From assembly GCA_019118985.1 (NCBI GenBank), contig DWXX01000142.1, positions 1 to 23,093 on the forward strand: a DNA stretch of 23,093 bases, read 5' to 3'. A model generated the notes under the pieces. That model made no database searches, was not told where the DNA came from, and saw nothing but the letters and a program-made list of their open reading frames with translations. Both the position numbers and the translations under genes were made by a program. This DNA is from Candidatus Faecalibacterium faecipullorum (GTDB lineage Bacteria > Bacillota > Clostridia > Oscillospirales > Ruminococcaceae). The first letter of the stretch is position 1. The number at the start of each line of letters is the position of its first letter. Positions 7,551 through 14,493 of the stretch are shown one piece after another.

Positions 7551-7583
7551 CAAAAAGCCCCTGCCTCGGGCAGAGGCAGGGGC
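7551..7583 (-). terminator. Rho-independent terminator of the nucleotidase gene
   Basis: Perfect 11-bp stem GCCCCTGCCTC / GAGGCAGGGGC (7557-7567 and 7573-7583) with a 5-nt loop, followed on the minus strand by TTTTT (7552-7556). It lies 38 nt downstream of the stop codon of the 7622-9379 gene. Confidence 0.93.
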
Positions 7584-7621
7584 AGAAGCGTTCAGCGGAT
7601 GGGGTATGTACGGCAGGCTGC

Positions 7622-9379
7622 TCAGACCACCGTGATACGGCCGGCGCCGTAGGGGTTCTCGTAGTCCAGCAGGTAGCCCGGGTAATCGGCCAGGGGGCTG
7701 TTGGCGGTGGAGATCACGCCGCCGTCGAACAGCATGGCGTAGCTCGCCAGCACCAGGTAATCCTCGGCCACATAGTCCTTGACCAAGGTCGCGCCGTCGA
7801 ACATGGCGAAGCCGTCGCCCAGGGAGCGCAGGGTGTAGTTCATGCCGGCCATGGTGTAGGTGCGGGCGGGGTCAAGCGGCTCGTAGGCGCCGGTGGCCTT
7901 GTTGTAGATCTTGACGTTCTGCACCCGCGGGGTGCCGGTGGCAGGGCCGCTCCAGACGCCCTGGTCGTCGGTCTGGACGGTGCTCGGGATGTCGGTGTGG
8001 ATCTCGTAGCTCGCGCCGGCCACCTGCAGGAAGCCGCCGTTCTCCTGGCCGGAGCCGGCGTACCGCGCGCCGAACTCGAGGGCGTTCTGGATCTGCGCGC
8101 CGGTCACCGACATCAGGCAGGCCACGTTGCCGAAGGGGCTGACCGTCTTGCAGGTCATGTAGGTCCAGTCGCCCGCCGGCACGTCGGCGCGGATGCCGCC
8201 GCCGTTCATGATGGCGATGTCGCAGTCCAGCTGCTCGATCTCATTGAAGTAGGCGTAGATGCCGTCGGCCACCAGATCGCCCATGTTGGTCTCCTCCGAG
8301 CGGATGAGACGGTCGCCGGTGACGGGGTCGTTGATGTAGAAGGGGTGGTCCGCCTCGGCGATCTTCTCGCCCAGCATATCGTCCACCGCGTTGATCCAGT
8401 CGTGGGCGATCACCCATGCCTCGTTGAAGGCGTTGACGGTGGTCGAGCCGATCAGCTCGGAGGTGAAGTTGCGCTCGGTGTCGATGGTCATCCGGCCGAT
8501 GTTGCCCAGGTAGCAGCCGGTCTGGGTCAGCAGGACGGGGTTGCCCTCGGCGTCGCGGACCGTCTCGCCCGCGATCTCGGTGTGGCTGTGGCCGTCGATG
8601 AAGGCGTTGAAGCCGACGGTGTGGGCGATGACCTCGCGGCTGGTCCAGGGCGAAGAGGAGCCGTCCACGCCCAGGTGGCCCAGGCCGATGACGAAGTCGG
8701 CGAACAGCCACGCCTCGTCGATGGCCTTCTGCACCGCGTCGTAGAGGGCCTGGCCGTCGTCGCCGCCGTCGATGCCGTAGATGTACTCGTTCTGCCCCGC
8801 GTCCATGAAGTAGGCGGGGGTGGACTTGGTGATGGTCTCGGGGGTGGTCACGCCGATGAAGGCGAGGATCCGCCCGCCGCGCCAGAAGTACTTGATGGAG
8901 GGCAGCACCTTCTTGCCGGTGCGCAGGTCCTTGAAGTTGCAGCTGACGTAGGGGAAGTCGGCCTCTTCATTGACGATGGTCAGGATGCGGTCCATCCCGT
9001 AGTCGAACTCGTGGTTGCCGAGGGTGGCCAGGTCGTAGCCGGCCTCGTTCATCAGCTTGATGATGGTGGCGCCCTCGTCCATCGCGCCGTAGGCGGTGCC
9101 CTGGATGTGGTCGCCGGCATCCACCAGCAGCACGTCCATGTCGGCGTCCTCATAGCTCTTCTTGAGGGCGGCCAGGTGGGCGTAGGTCAGCTCGGGCGCC
9201 TCGTTGTCGATGTAGGTGTGCACGTCGTTGGTGTACAGGATGGTGATGGGGGTCTTGTGCTCCATCAGGAACAGACCGTCCGCCTTCAGCGGGGCGGCTG
9301 CCAGGCCCATGGCCGCGGCTGCGCCGGTGGCGGCGCCGGCCGCCTTCAGGAAGCTGCGGCGGGTGATAAATCGTTTCAT
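7622..9379 (-). CDS. Secreted 5'-nucleotidase / UshA-like metallophosphatase with Tat signal
   Basis: A 585-residue protein of the 5'-nucleotidase/2',3'-cyclic phosphodiesterase family, expected to release phosphate and nucleosides from extracellular nucleotides. The N-terminus has a twin-arginine motif (TRRSFLK, 6-12), a hydrophobic Ala-rich stretch (13-29) and then the mature protein. Metal-binding motifs are intact: TNDVH (50-54), Asp90 in VDAGDHIQG, GNHEFDYG (121-128) and GHSHTE (263-268). The C-terminal substrate-binding domain starts near residue 350 (NMGDLVADGIYAYF; NGGGIR). There is no LPxTG or C-terminal membrane anchor. The ATG at 9379 follows AGGAGG by 8 nt. It is transcribed alone, with its own promoter and strong terminator. 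The substrate (nucleotides, UDP-sugars or other phosphoesters) cannot be fixed from sequence. Confidence 0.92.
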   Translation of the reverse strand: MKRFITRRSFLKAAGAATGAAAAMGLAAAPLKADGLFLMEHKTPITILYTNDVHTYIDNEAPELTYAHLAALKKSYEDADMDVLLVDAGDHIQGTAYGAMDEGATIIKLMNEAGYDLATLGNHEFDYGMDRILTIVNEEADFPYVSCNFKDLRTGKKVLPSIKYFWRGGRILAFIGVTTPETITKSTPAYFMDAGQNEYIYGIDGGDDGQALYDAVQKAIDEAWLFADFVIGLGHLGVDGSSSPWTSREVIAHTVGFNAFIDGHSHTEIAGETVRDAEGNPVLLTQTGCYLGNIGRMTIDTERNFTSELIGSTTVNAFNEAWVIAHDWINAVDDMLGEKIAEADHPFYINDPVTGDRLIRSEETNMGDLVADGIYAYFNEIEQLDCDIAIMNGGGIRADVPAGDWTYMTCKTVSPFGNVACLMSVTGAQIQNALEFGARYAGSGQENGGFLQVAGASYEIHTDIPSTVQTDDQGVWSGPATGTPRVQNVKIYNKATGAYEPLDPARTYTMAGMNYTLRSLGDGFAMFDGATLVKDYVAEDYLVLASYAMLFDGGVISTANSPLADYPGYLLDYENPYGAGRITVV

Positions 9380-9432
9380 AAGAACATCCTCCTCATTCGG
9401 TGATCTCGAAGGTGGGTCGTTCGATAGTACAA

Positions 9433-9461
9433 CAATAGCACAAAACCCGCGCTAAAACAAG
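9433..9461 (-). promoter_or_regulatory. Promoter of the nucleotidase gene
   Basis: -35 TTGTTT (9456-9461), 17-nt spacer ending TGC, -10 TATTGT (9433-9438). The leader to the ATG at 9379 would be about 47 nt. Confidence 0.7.
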
Positions 9462-9547
9462 TCCCAAACTGACAAAAGGCGTCGTTTTTCACCCAAAACT
9501 CCAAAACTGTTGTCACAACCTGCCAAAACCATACGCAGAATTGACAC

Positions 9548-9583
9548 AAAACAAAAGGGCGGCCCCGCCGGCGGGGCCGCCCT
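9548..9583 (-). terminator. Rho-independent terminator of rnr
   Basis: A 14-bp perfect palindromic stem (AGGGCGGCCCCGCC, 9570-9583 and 9556-9569) followed on the minus strand by TTTGTTTTG, 31 nt after the rnr stop codon. Confidence 0.92.
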
Positions 9584-9614
9584 GGATGGCTCTTGCAGGG
9601 GCCGGGCTGCGGCG

Positions 9615-11723
9615 TCACGCAGCCTCGAAGTCGATCTTGCCGAGGTTGACGTCGGCGCGGACGATGGTGACCATCATCCGGTCGCCCAGGCTCCACTGCT
9701 TACCCGACACCGGGTCGGACAGGCGCACCCCCTCGGTCAGCAGCGCGCCGGTCGCCGTCAGGCTGGCCACCGGGACGAAGCCCTCCACCCCGTTGTCCAG
9801 CTCGACAAAGACCCCGCGCTGGGTCACCCCCGAGATGGTGCCCTCGCGGTGCTCGCCGATGTGGGCGCGGGCATACTCGGCCTTATAGCAGTCCTCGGCC
9901 TTGCGCTCGATCTGCATGGCCACCACCTCCTGGGCGCTGGCCTGCCTGCTGACCTGCTCGGCAAAATCGCTGTAGGCGACGGTCAGCGTCTCCTTGTCCA
10001 TCCCGCCCAGAAGGCTGGTCAGGATGCGGTGGATGGCAAGGTCGGGGTAGCGGCGGATGGGGCTGGTGAAGTGGGCGTAGTCCTTGAGCACCAGGCCGTA
10101 GTGCCCCTTCGGCACCGGCTGGTACTCGGCCTTGGACATGCAGCGCAAAAGGCCGGTGTGGACGATCTTCTCGTAGGGGCCGCCCCGCACCCCCTCGAGG
10201 ATGGCGCTCAGCTCTTTGGGCTGGGGCACCTCCTTTTCAAAGCGGTCGTTGATGCCGACAGCCTGCAGCAAAGCGTGCAGCCGCTCCTGCTTTTCGCTGT
10301 TGGGCTCTTCATGGACGCGGTAGACGAAGGGCACCTGCTTTACCCGCGCGAAGTGGGCGGCGCACTGGTTTGCCAGCAGCATGAACTCCTCGATCATGGC
10401 CTCGCTCTCGCCCTGGACCCGCTTTTTGACGTCGATGCAGCGGCCGTTGTCGTCCAGGACCAGCTTGACCTCGCCGCTCTCGATGTCCATGCAGCCGCGC
10501 TCCCGCCGCAGGCCGGCCCGCAGGGTGTACAGCGCCTTCATGGCGGGCAGCTGGGCGGCCACCTCGGCGTACTTATAGCGGGTCTCGGTGTCGGCGGCGC
10601 CGGCCAGCAGGGCGTTCACCTCGCTGTACACCCCCTTGACCCGGCTGCGGATGACCGACTTGACGAACTTGTAGTCCACCAGCTTGCCGGCCTTGTCCAG
10701 GCGCATCAGGCAGGAGAAGGCCAGCCGCAGCTCCCCTTCGTTCAAACTGCAGATGCCGTTGGACAGCTGCTTGGGCAGCATGGGCACCACCTGGTCGGCG
10801 TAGTAGACGCTGGTGGCCCGGCTGAACGCCTCCTTGTCCAGCTCGGTGCCCGGCTTGACATAGTGGGACACGTCGGCGATGTGGACCCCCAGCTCAAAGC
10901 CGTCGGGGGTCTGGTTGAGGCTGATGGCGTCGTCGATGTCCTTGGTCTCGGCGCTGTCGATGGTGAAGATGGGCAGGGCCCGCAGGTCCATCCGCCCCTT
11001 GCAGTCGGCCTCGGTGACGGCGGCGCCGTCCAGCTTTTTGGCCTCCTCCTGCACTTCCTTGGGGAAGCGGACGCGCACGTCTTTGGCGTACAGCAAAGCC
11101 TTGGCGCAGCGCTTGGCCTCCTCGCTGGAGCCGAAGCGCATCACCACCTCCACCCGGTGGTCCTCCTGGCGGGCGGCGCGGCTGCGGATCTCGGCCGCCA
11201 CCTTGTCGCCGTCCTTGGCGCCGCCCTCGCCGTCCCGCACGATCTGCATCGAGATGGCGGGGCAGTCGTCGGGGACAAAGACCAGCCGCCCGCTCACCCG
11301 GCGGACGGTGCCCACCAGGCTGTTGTGCTCTTCCAGCACGGCCAGCACCTCGCCCTCGTCGCTGCCCTCCACCCGGGGGTGGGCCAGCTTCTCGACCAGG
11401 ACGCGGTCGCCGGGCATGGCCCCCCGCATCATCCGCCCGGGCAGGAAGATGTCCCCGCTGCCGTCCTCCAGCATGGCGAAGCCGAAGTTCTTGCCCAGCT
11501 TGCAGACGGTGCACAGCAGGGCCTTGTCCCTGCGGCCCGAGCGGACGGTGAAGAACACCCCTTCCTTCTGGCAGACCACCGCCCCGCGCACCAGCTCGTC
11601 CAGGGCCTCCATCACCTTGCGGTCGGCGGCGCGGTCGCCCCCGAACTTGGCCTTCAGGTCCTTAACGGTGCAGGGCTGGGTCTGGATGGCCCGCTCGATC
11701 TTTTCATTCAGTGTCAGTGACAT
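9615..11723 (-). CDS. rnr: Ribonuclease R (RNB-family 3'-5' exoribonuclease)
   Basis: Processive 3'-5' exonuclease that degrades structured RNA. The 702-residue protein has an N-terminal winged-helix segment (about 1-60), cold-shock domains (about 65-235), the RNB catalytic domain with the metal-binding Asp256, Asp262, Asp264 and Asp265 (DSAETKDIDDAISL), HIADVSHYV, a typical late motif YAHFTSPIRRYPDLAIHR, and a C-terminal S1 domain (about 620-700, EGTISGVTQRGVFVELDNGVEGFV). The very basic Lys-rich tail of some RNase R proteins is absent. The ATG at 11723 follows GAAGGAG. It lies downstream of secG as in many Firmicutes, but a strong terminator separates the two, and smpB, often next, is not found after it. 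I see no clear promoter for rnr. Confidence 0.97.
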   Translation of the reverse strand: MSLTLNEKIERAIQTQPCTVKDLKAKFGGDRAADRKVMEALDELVRGAVVCQKEGVFFTVRSGRRDKALLCTVCKLGKNFGFAMLEDGSGDIFLPGRMMRGAMPGDRVLVEKLAHPRVEGSDEGEVLAVLEEHNSLVGTVRRVSGRLVFVPDDCPAISMQIVRDGEGGAKDGDKVAAEIRSRAARQEDHRVEVVMRFGSSEEAKRCAKALLYAKDVRVRFPKEVQEEAKKLDGAAVTEADCKGRMDLRALPIFTIDSAETKDIDDAISLNQTPDGFELGVHIADVSHYVKPGTELDKEAFSRATSVYYADQVVPMLPKQLSNGICSLNEGELRLAFSCLMRLDKAGKLVDYKFVKSVIRSRVKGVYSEVNALLAGAADTETRYKYAEVAAQLPAMKALYTLRAGLRRERGCMDIESGEVKLVLDDNGRCIDVKKRVQGESEAMIEEFMLLANQCAAHFARVKQVPFVYRVHEEPNSEKQERLHALLQAVGINDRFEKEVPQPKELSAILEGVRGGPYEKIVHTGLLRCMSKAEYQPVPKGHYGLVLKDYAHFTSPIRRYPDLAIHRILTSLLGGMDKETLTVAYSDFAEQVSRQASAQEVVAMQIERKAEDCYKAEYARAHIGEHREGTISGVTQRGVFVELDNGVEGFVPVASLTATGALLTEGVRLSDPVSGKQWSLGDRMMVTIVRADVNLGKIDFEAA

Positions 11724-11830
11724 AGCTTCTCTCCTTCACATCCCTCTGCGTACCGCCTGCTGCTTCGGGCGGACGCGCTGCCAAAAGCCGGGCCTTCTCC
11801 CCTCTCGCTGCCGCGCACGGGGCCCGGACA

Positions 11831-11859
11831 CAAAAAACAGCCCCGCGCCTTTGCGGGGC
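11831..11859 (-). terminator. Rho-independent terminator after secG
   Basis: GCCCCGC / GCGGGGC stem (11853-11859 and 11840-11846) with a 6-nt loop, followed on the minus strand by TGTTTTTTG. It starts 12 nt after the secG stop codon and stands between secG and rnr. Confidence 0.88.
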
Positions 11860-11871
11860 CGCACGGCGGTC

Positions 11872-12120
11872 TCAGCCCAGCCGGCTGGACAGCACACAGG
11901 CGGCGATGGCCACCACGAAGAACACCACGCCGGCCACCCGGGTCACTTTGGCCAGCATCTGGTCGGCGGGGCTCAGCCGGGTGGAGTTGGCACCCTGCAT
12001 ATTGCCGCCGATGGCCCCGGCCAGGCCCTGGCCGTGGGTGTGCTGCAGCAGGGTCACCACGATGATGGCGATGGCGACGACCAGCAGGACGACGCCGCCG
12101 ATGATCTCATAAACGGTCAT
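11872..12120 (-). CDS. secG: Preprotein translocase subunit SecG
   Basis: Small accessory subunit of the SecYEG channel. The 82-residue product has two hydrophobic helices, about 4-26 (YEIIGGVVLLVVAIAIIVVT) and about 60-80 (VAGVVFFVVAIAACVLSS), joined by a polar loop with the family's Gly-rich stretch (GLAGAIGGNMQG). The ATG at 12120 follows AAAGGAG; an upstream extension in the same frame reaches into the preceding gene and overlaps the promoter, so it is rejected. Length is typical. Its own promoter (12175-12203) lies just after the PBP gene. Confidence 0.93.
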   Translation of the reverse strand: MTVYEIIGGVVLLVVAIAIIVVTLLQHTHGQGLAGAIGGNMQGANSTRLSPADQMLAKVTRVAGVVFFVVAIAACVLSSRLG

Positions 12121-12174
12121 ATCAAGAACGCTCCTTTGAAGTGATGGCAAATGTTTGCGCAAAAATACTTCTAT

Positions 12175-12203
12175 AGCATAGCACAACCCGCCGCCAAAAG
12201 CAA
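12175..12203 (-). promoter_or_regulatory. secG promoter
   Basis: -35 TTGCTT (12198-12203), 17-nt spacer ending TGC, -10 TATGCT (12175-12180). The leader to secG would be about 47 nt. Confidence 0.75.
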
Positions 12204-12218
12204 GAGCGGCGCGCCGAT

Positions 12219-13820
12219 TTATTGTTCCAGCAGCCACAGCGCCTCGCACACCTGGCCGAAGATGGCCGCGCTGGAATAGGCCGGCGCGGTCTGGCCGTCC
12301 TGCATCACCACCACCGTGTACTGCGGGTCGTCGGCGGGGCAGAAGCCGGCGAACCAGAGGTTCATCTTCTCCTGCCCGTCGGGGGTAAACTGCCCGGTCT
12401 GGGCGGTGCCGCTCTTGCCGGCGGCGCTGCCGTGGACAGGGGCGGCCTGACGCCCGGTGGCTCCCTCCCCGCTGACCACCCCGGCCAGCAGCGCCTGCAG
12501 CCGGGCGGCGGTCTGCTCTGACACCGCCCGCCGGGCCGCGGGGCGGGCGGCCGTCTCCAGCACGGCGCCGCTCGCCTCATCCACCGTACCCAGCACAAAG
12601 CTCGGCGCGCGCCAGACGCCCCCCGCCGCGATGGCGTTCATCATGCCGGCCACCTGCAGCGGGGTGACCAGCAGCTCCCCCTGCCCGAAGCTGAAGTTGG
12701 CCAGCTGCCCCGCCTGCGCGAGGGTGTCCTCTTTTGGCAGGGCGCCCGCAGCGCCGTGCAGCGCCCCCGCCACCGCCGTCCGCTGCCCGAAGCCCAGCGC
12801 CCGGGCGGCGGCCAGCAGCCGCTCGGCCCCCACCACCTGCCCCAGCCGGATGAAGTAGCCGTTGCAGCTCTTTTCCAGCGCGGCGGCCAGGTCCACCTGG
12901 CCGTGGGCGGTGCCCGACGCGCAGCGGAACACCTGCCCGTCCACCTCGGTGTAGCCCGGGCAGTCGACCCACAGCCCGTCCAGCCCGGCCTCGAGGGCGG
13001 CGGCCGCCACCACCGGCTTGAACACCGACCCCGCCGCATAGGCGGCCAGGGTGCGGTCGACCAGGGGGCTGCCGGCTGCGTCCAGGCTGTCCGCGACCTT
13101 CTCGGGGTCGTACCCCGGCAGGCTGACGCTGGCCCGCACCTCGGCGGTCTCGACGTCCAGCACCAGGATGCAGCCCGAGGTCATGGTCTCAGCCGCCACC
13201 CCCTCGGCGGCCCGCTGCACCGCCCGGGAGATGGTCAGCTGCACCCCCGCCCCGTCGAAGGGGGCGGCGGTATAGGCCGGCTCGGTCCCCTCCACCAGGG
13301 TGCCCCGCCCGGTGACGGCGCAGGTGACGGTGTCGTGCCCGCCGCTGCCGGCCAGCACCCCGTCCAGGGCGGCCTCGAGGCCGGCGGCCCCCCGCCCCTC
13401 CCCGTCCAGGTAGCCGATCAAGTGCTGGCACAGCGGCGCGGCGCAGTACCGCCGGGCGGTGGGCCAGGCGTACAGCCCCGCTGCCTTCCGCTCCACCGTC
13501 AGAAGGAAGGGGGACGCCGCGTTCCGCCGGCGGTAGAGCTCGGCCTGCCCCTCGGGCGAAGCCGCGTCGTACAGGCGGACATAGCTGTCCTCCCCGGGCA
13601 GGCAGAGGGCCTGCCACCGCTCGGACAGCCCGGTCAGCAGCTGCCCGCCGCAGTCGTAGAAGTTCCCCCGCCGGGCCGGCATCTCGATGGTGACGGCGCT
13701 CTGCCCGGCGGCGCGGGCGGCGTAGGCGGTGTTCCCCGCCGCCAGGTACAGCCGGCACACCCCCAGCGCGAACAGCCCCACCAGCGCCGCATACACCGCC
13801 GTCACCCGCCGCCAAAGCAT
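12219..13820 (-). CDS. Class B penicillin-binding protein (D,D-transpeptidase)
   Basis: Membrane-anchored transpeptidase that cross-links peptidoglycan. The 533-residue protein has one N-terminal membrane helix (about 6-27), a compact dimerisation region starting at MPARRGNFYDCGG (47-59), and a transpeptidase domain with all three motifs: Ser265-x-x-Lys268 (AAGSVFKP), Ser318-Cys-Asn320 and Lys469-Ser-Gly-Thr472. No PASTA domains are present. It resembles the FtsI/PBP2/SpoVD group, but I cannot tell whether it serves division, elongation or sporulation, and the N-terminal region is short for these. The ATG at 13820 has only a GGGGG stretch as ribosome binding site. It follows a 39-codon gene by 51 nt and probably shares its promoter. 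No terminator is seen between it and the secG promoter. Confidence 0.9.
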   Translation of the reverse strand: MLWRRVTAVYAALVGLFALGVCRLYLAAGNTAYAARAAGQSAVTIEMPARRGNFYDCGGQLLTGLSERWQALCLPGEDSYVRLYDAASPEGQAELYRRRNAASPFLLTVERKAAGLYAWPTARRYCAAPLCQHLIGYLDGEGRGAAGLEAALDGVLAGSGGHDTVTCAVTGRGTLVEGTEPAYTAAPFDGAGVQLTISRAVQRAAEGVAAETMTSGCILVLDVETAEVRASVSLPGYDPEKVADSLDAAGSPLVDRTLAAYAAGSVFKPVVAAAALEAGLDGLWVDCPGYTEVDGQVFRCASGTAHGQVDLAAALEKSCNGYFIRLGQVVGAERLLAAARALGFGQRTAVAGALHGAAGALPKEDTLAQAGQLANFSFGQGELLVTPLQVAGMMNAIAAGGVWRAPSFVLGTVDEASGAVLETAARPAARRAVSEQTAARLQALLAGVVSGEGATGRQAAPVHGSAAGKSGTAQTGQFTPDGQEKMNLWFAGFCPADDPQYTVVVMQDGQTAPAYSSAAIFGQVCEALWLLEQ

Positions 13821-13871
13821 CCCATCGCCCCCTTTGCCTTACCCCGACAGTGTGGGCAGGCGAGGGGCGGG

Positions 13872-13991
13872 TTATACCACCACCGCAGCGCCCGCGGTCA
13901 CGTCCTGCCGGTCGATCCCGCCGAGCATCAGCTGGTACACAAGCTCCGCCTGCCGTGCGGTCTCCAACTCTTCATTCAAAATTTCACTCAT
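13872..13991 (-). CDS. Small 39-residue protein of unknown function
   Basis: A short frame beginning MSEILNEELETARQAELVYQ and ending GAAVVV-stop. Support comes from context: the ATG at 13991 follows AAAAAAGGAG with 7-nt spacing, and a good promoter (14033-14061) points at it. The sequence is acidic and probably helical, followed by a hydrophobic tail (VTAGAAVVV) too short for a membrane helix. I do not recognise a family. It is the first gene of a likely two-gene unit with the class B PBP, 51 nt downstream, and diverges from the RHH gene at 14077. It could be a small regulator, or a leader peptide whose translation affects the PBP gene. Confidence 0.65.
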   Translation of the reverse strand: MSEILNEELETARQAELVYQLMLGGIDRQDVTAGAAVVV

Positions 13992-14032
13992 AGTTCAGCT
14001 CCTTTTTTGCGTGAATAACCAAACATAGAATT

Positions 14033-14061
14033 ATGATAGCAAAACGGTTACACTTTAGCAA
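14033..14061 (-). promoter_or_regulatory. Promoter of the 39-codon gene and PBP
   Basis: -35 TTGCTA (14056-14061), 17-nt spacer ending TGC, -10 TATCAT (14033-14038). It lies in the 85-bp divergent region shared with the RHH gene, so that regulator could act here. A plus-strand -10-like TACACT (14050-14055) in the same stretch might serve the RHH gene. Confidence 0.72.
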
Positions 14062-14076
14062 GAGAGGAGACATTCT

Positions 14077-14271
14077 ATGTCAAAATTCGTGCCGAAGAAA
14101 ACCACCGAAAAAGAAAACGTCTCGATCCGCATCCCGCTCGAAACGCTTGAGCAGGTGGACGCCAAGGCCGCCGCGATCGGTATATCCCGCAACCAGCTGC
14201 TGAACCAGTGCATCGAGTACGCCCTCGCCAATATGGCTGAGGATGGGGAGGAGACGGAACAGGCGGAGTAA
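14077..14271 (+). CDS. Small ribbon-helix-helix (CopG/Arc-like) DNA-binding protein
   Basis: A 64-residue protein with a basic N-terminal arm (MSKFVPKKTTEKE), a short beta strand (NVSIRIP, about 14-20), and two helices (LETLEQVDAKAAAIG and SRNQLLNQCIEYALANM), the RHH_1 layout in which strands of a dimer enter the DNA major groove. The tail is acidic. The ATG at 14077 follows AGGAG by 7 nt. It has no toxin gene beside it in the same direction, so it is more likely a free-standing regulator than an antitoxin. It diverges from the 39-codon gene and PBP, the natural candidates for regulation, along with its own gene. A terminator follows at 14303. Confidence 0.82.
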   Translation: MSKFVPKKTTEKENVSIRIPLETLEQVDAKAAAIGISRNQLLNQCIEYALANMAEDGEETEQAE

Positions 14272-14302
14272 AGGCGTCCCCATCGCCCCCCGCCAGGCAA
14301 AC

Positions 14303-14346
14303 CCCCGGCGCCCTGTGTGACAGCAGAGCGCCGGGGCCTTGTTTTC
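14303..14346 (+). terminator. Rho-independent terminator of the RHH gene
   Basis: CCCCGGCGC / GCGCCGGGG (14303-14311 and 14328-14336), 9-bp stem with 16-nt loop, followed by CCTTGTTTTC. Confidence 0.82.
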
Positions 14347-14388
14347 TGCCTATACTTTTCAGCGTTTATGTGCAGAAGCGCCTTTCTG

Positions 14389-14417
14389 TTGACACCGTGT
14401 CAAATACGTGTTATAGT
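14389..14417 (+). promoter_or_regulatory. Promoter with palindromic operator for the DUF362-TetR operon
   Basis: -35 TTGACA (14389-14394), 17-nt spacer ending TGT, -10 TATAGT (14412-14417). The -35 lies inside the perfect palindrome TTGACAC-C-GTGTCAA (14389-14403). A TetR-family gene is second in the operon, so this is a good candidate for its operator: binding would cover the -35 and block polymerase. That link is inferred. Confidence 0.8.
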
Positions 14418-14493
14418 GTATAATAACAGTACGACCACCCGGCGCACCCGCGCCGGGCGGCAGACGCCCCAACAGGAAAGCGAGGTATGCTGC

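Noticed and set aside
9510..11720. 736-codon plus-strand frame opposite rnr
   Set aside because: Complete shadow of RNase R; repetitive composition and no translation signal.
11734..11829. 31-codon GTG-started frame between secG and rnr
   Set aside because: No ribosome binding site, Arg/Gly-rich composition, sits directly after a terminator.
14077..14271. RHH protein as antitoxin of a toxin-antitoxin pair
   Set aside because: No toxin-like gene adjoins it in the same direction; the 39-codon gene is divergent with its own promoter.
14317..14493. N-terminal extension of the DUF362 protein
   Set aside because: It would begin upstream of the promoter and inside the RHH terminator region; the ATG at 14494 has a ribosome binding site and matches the domain start.
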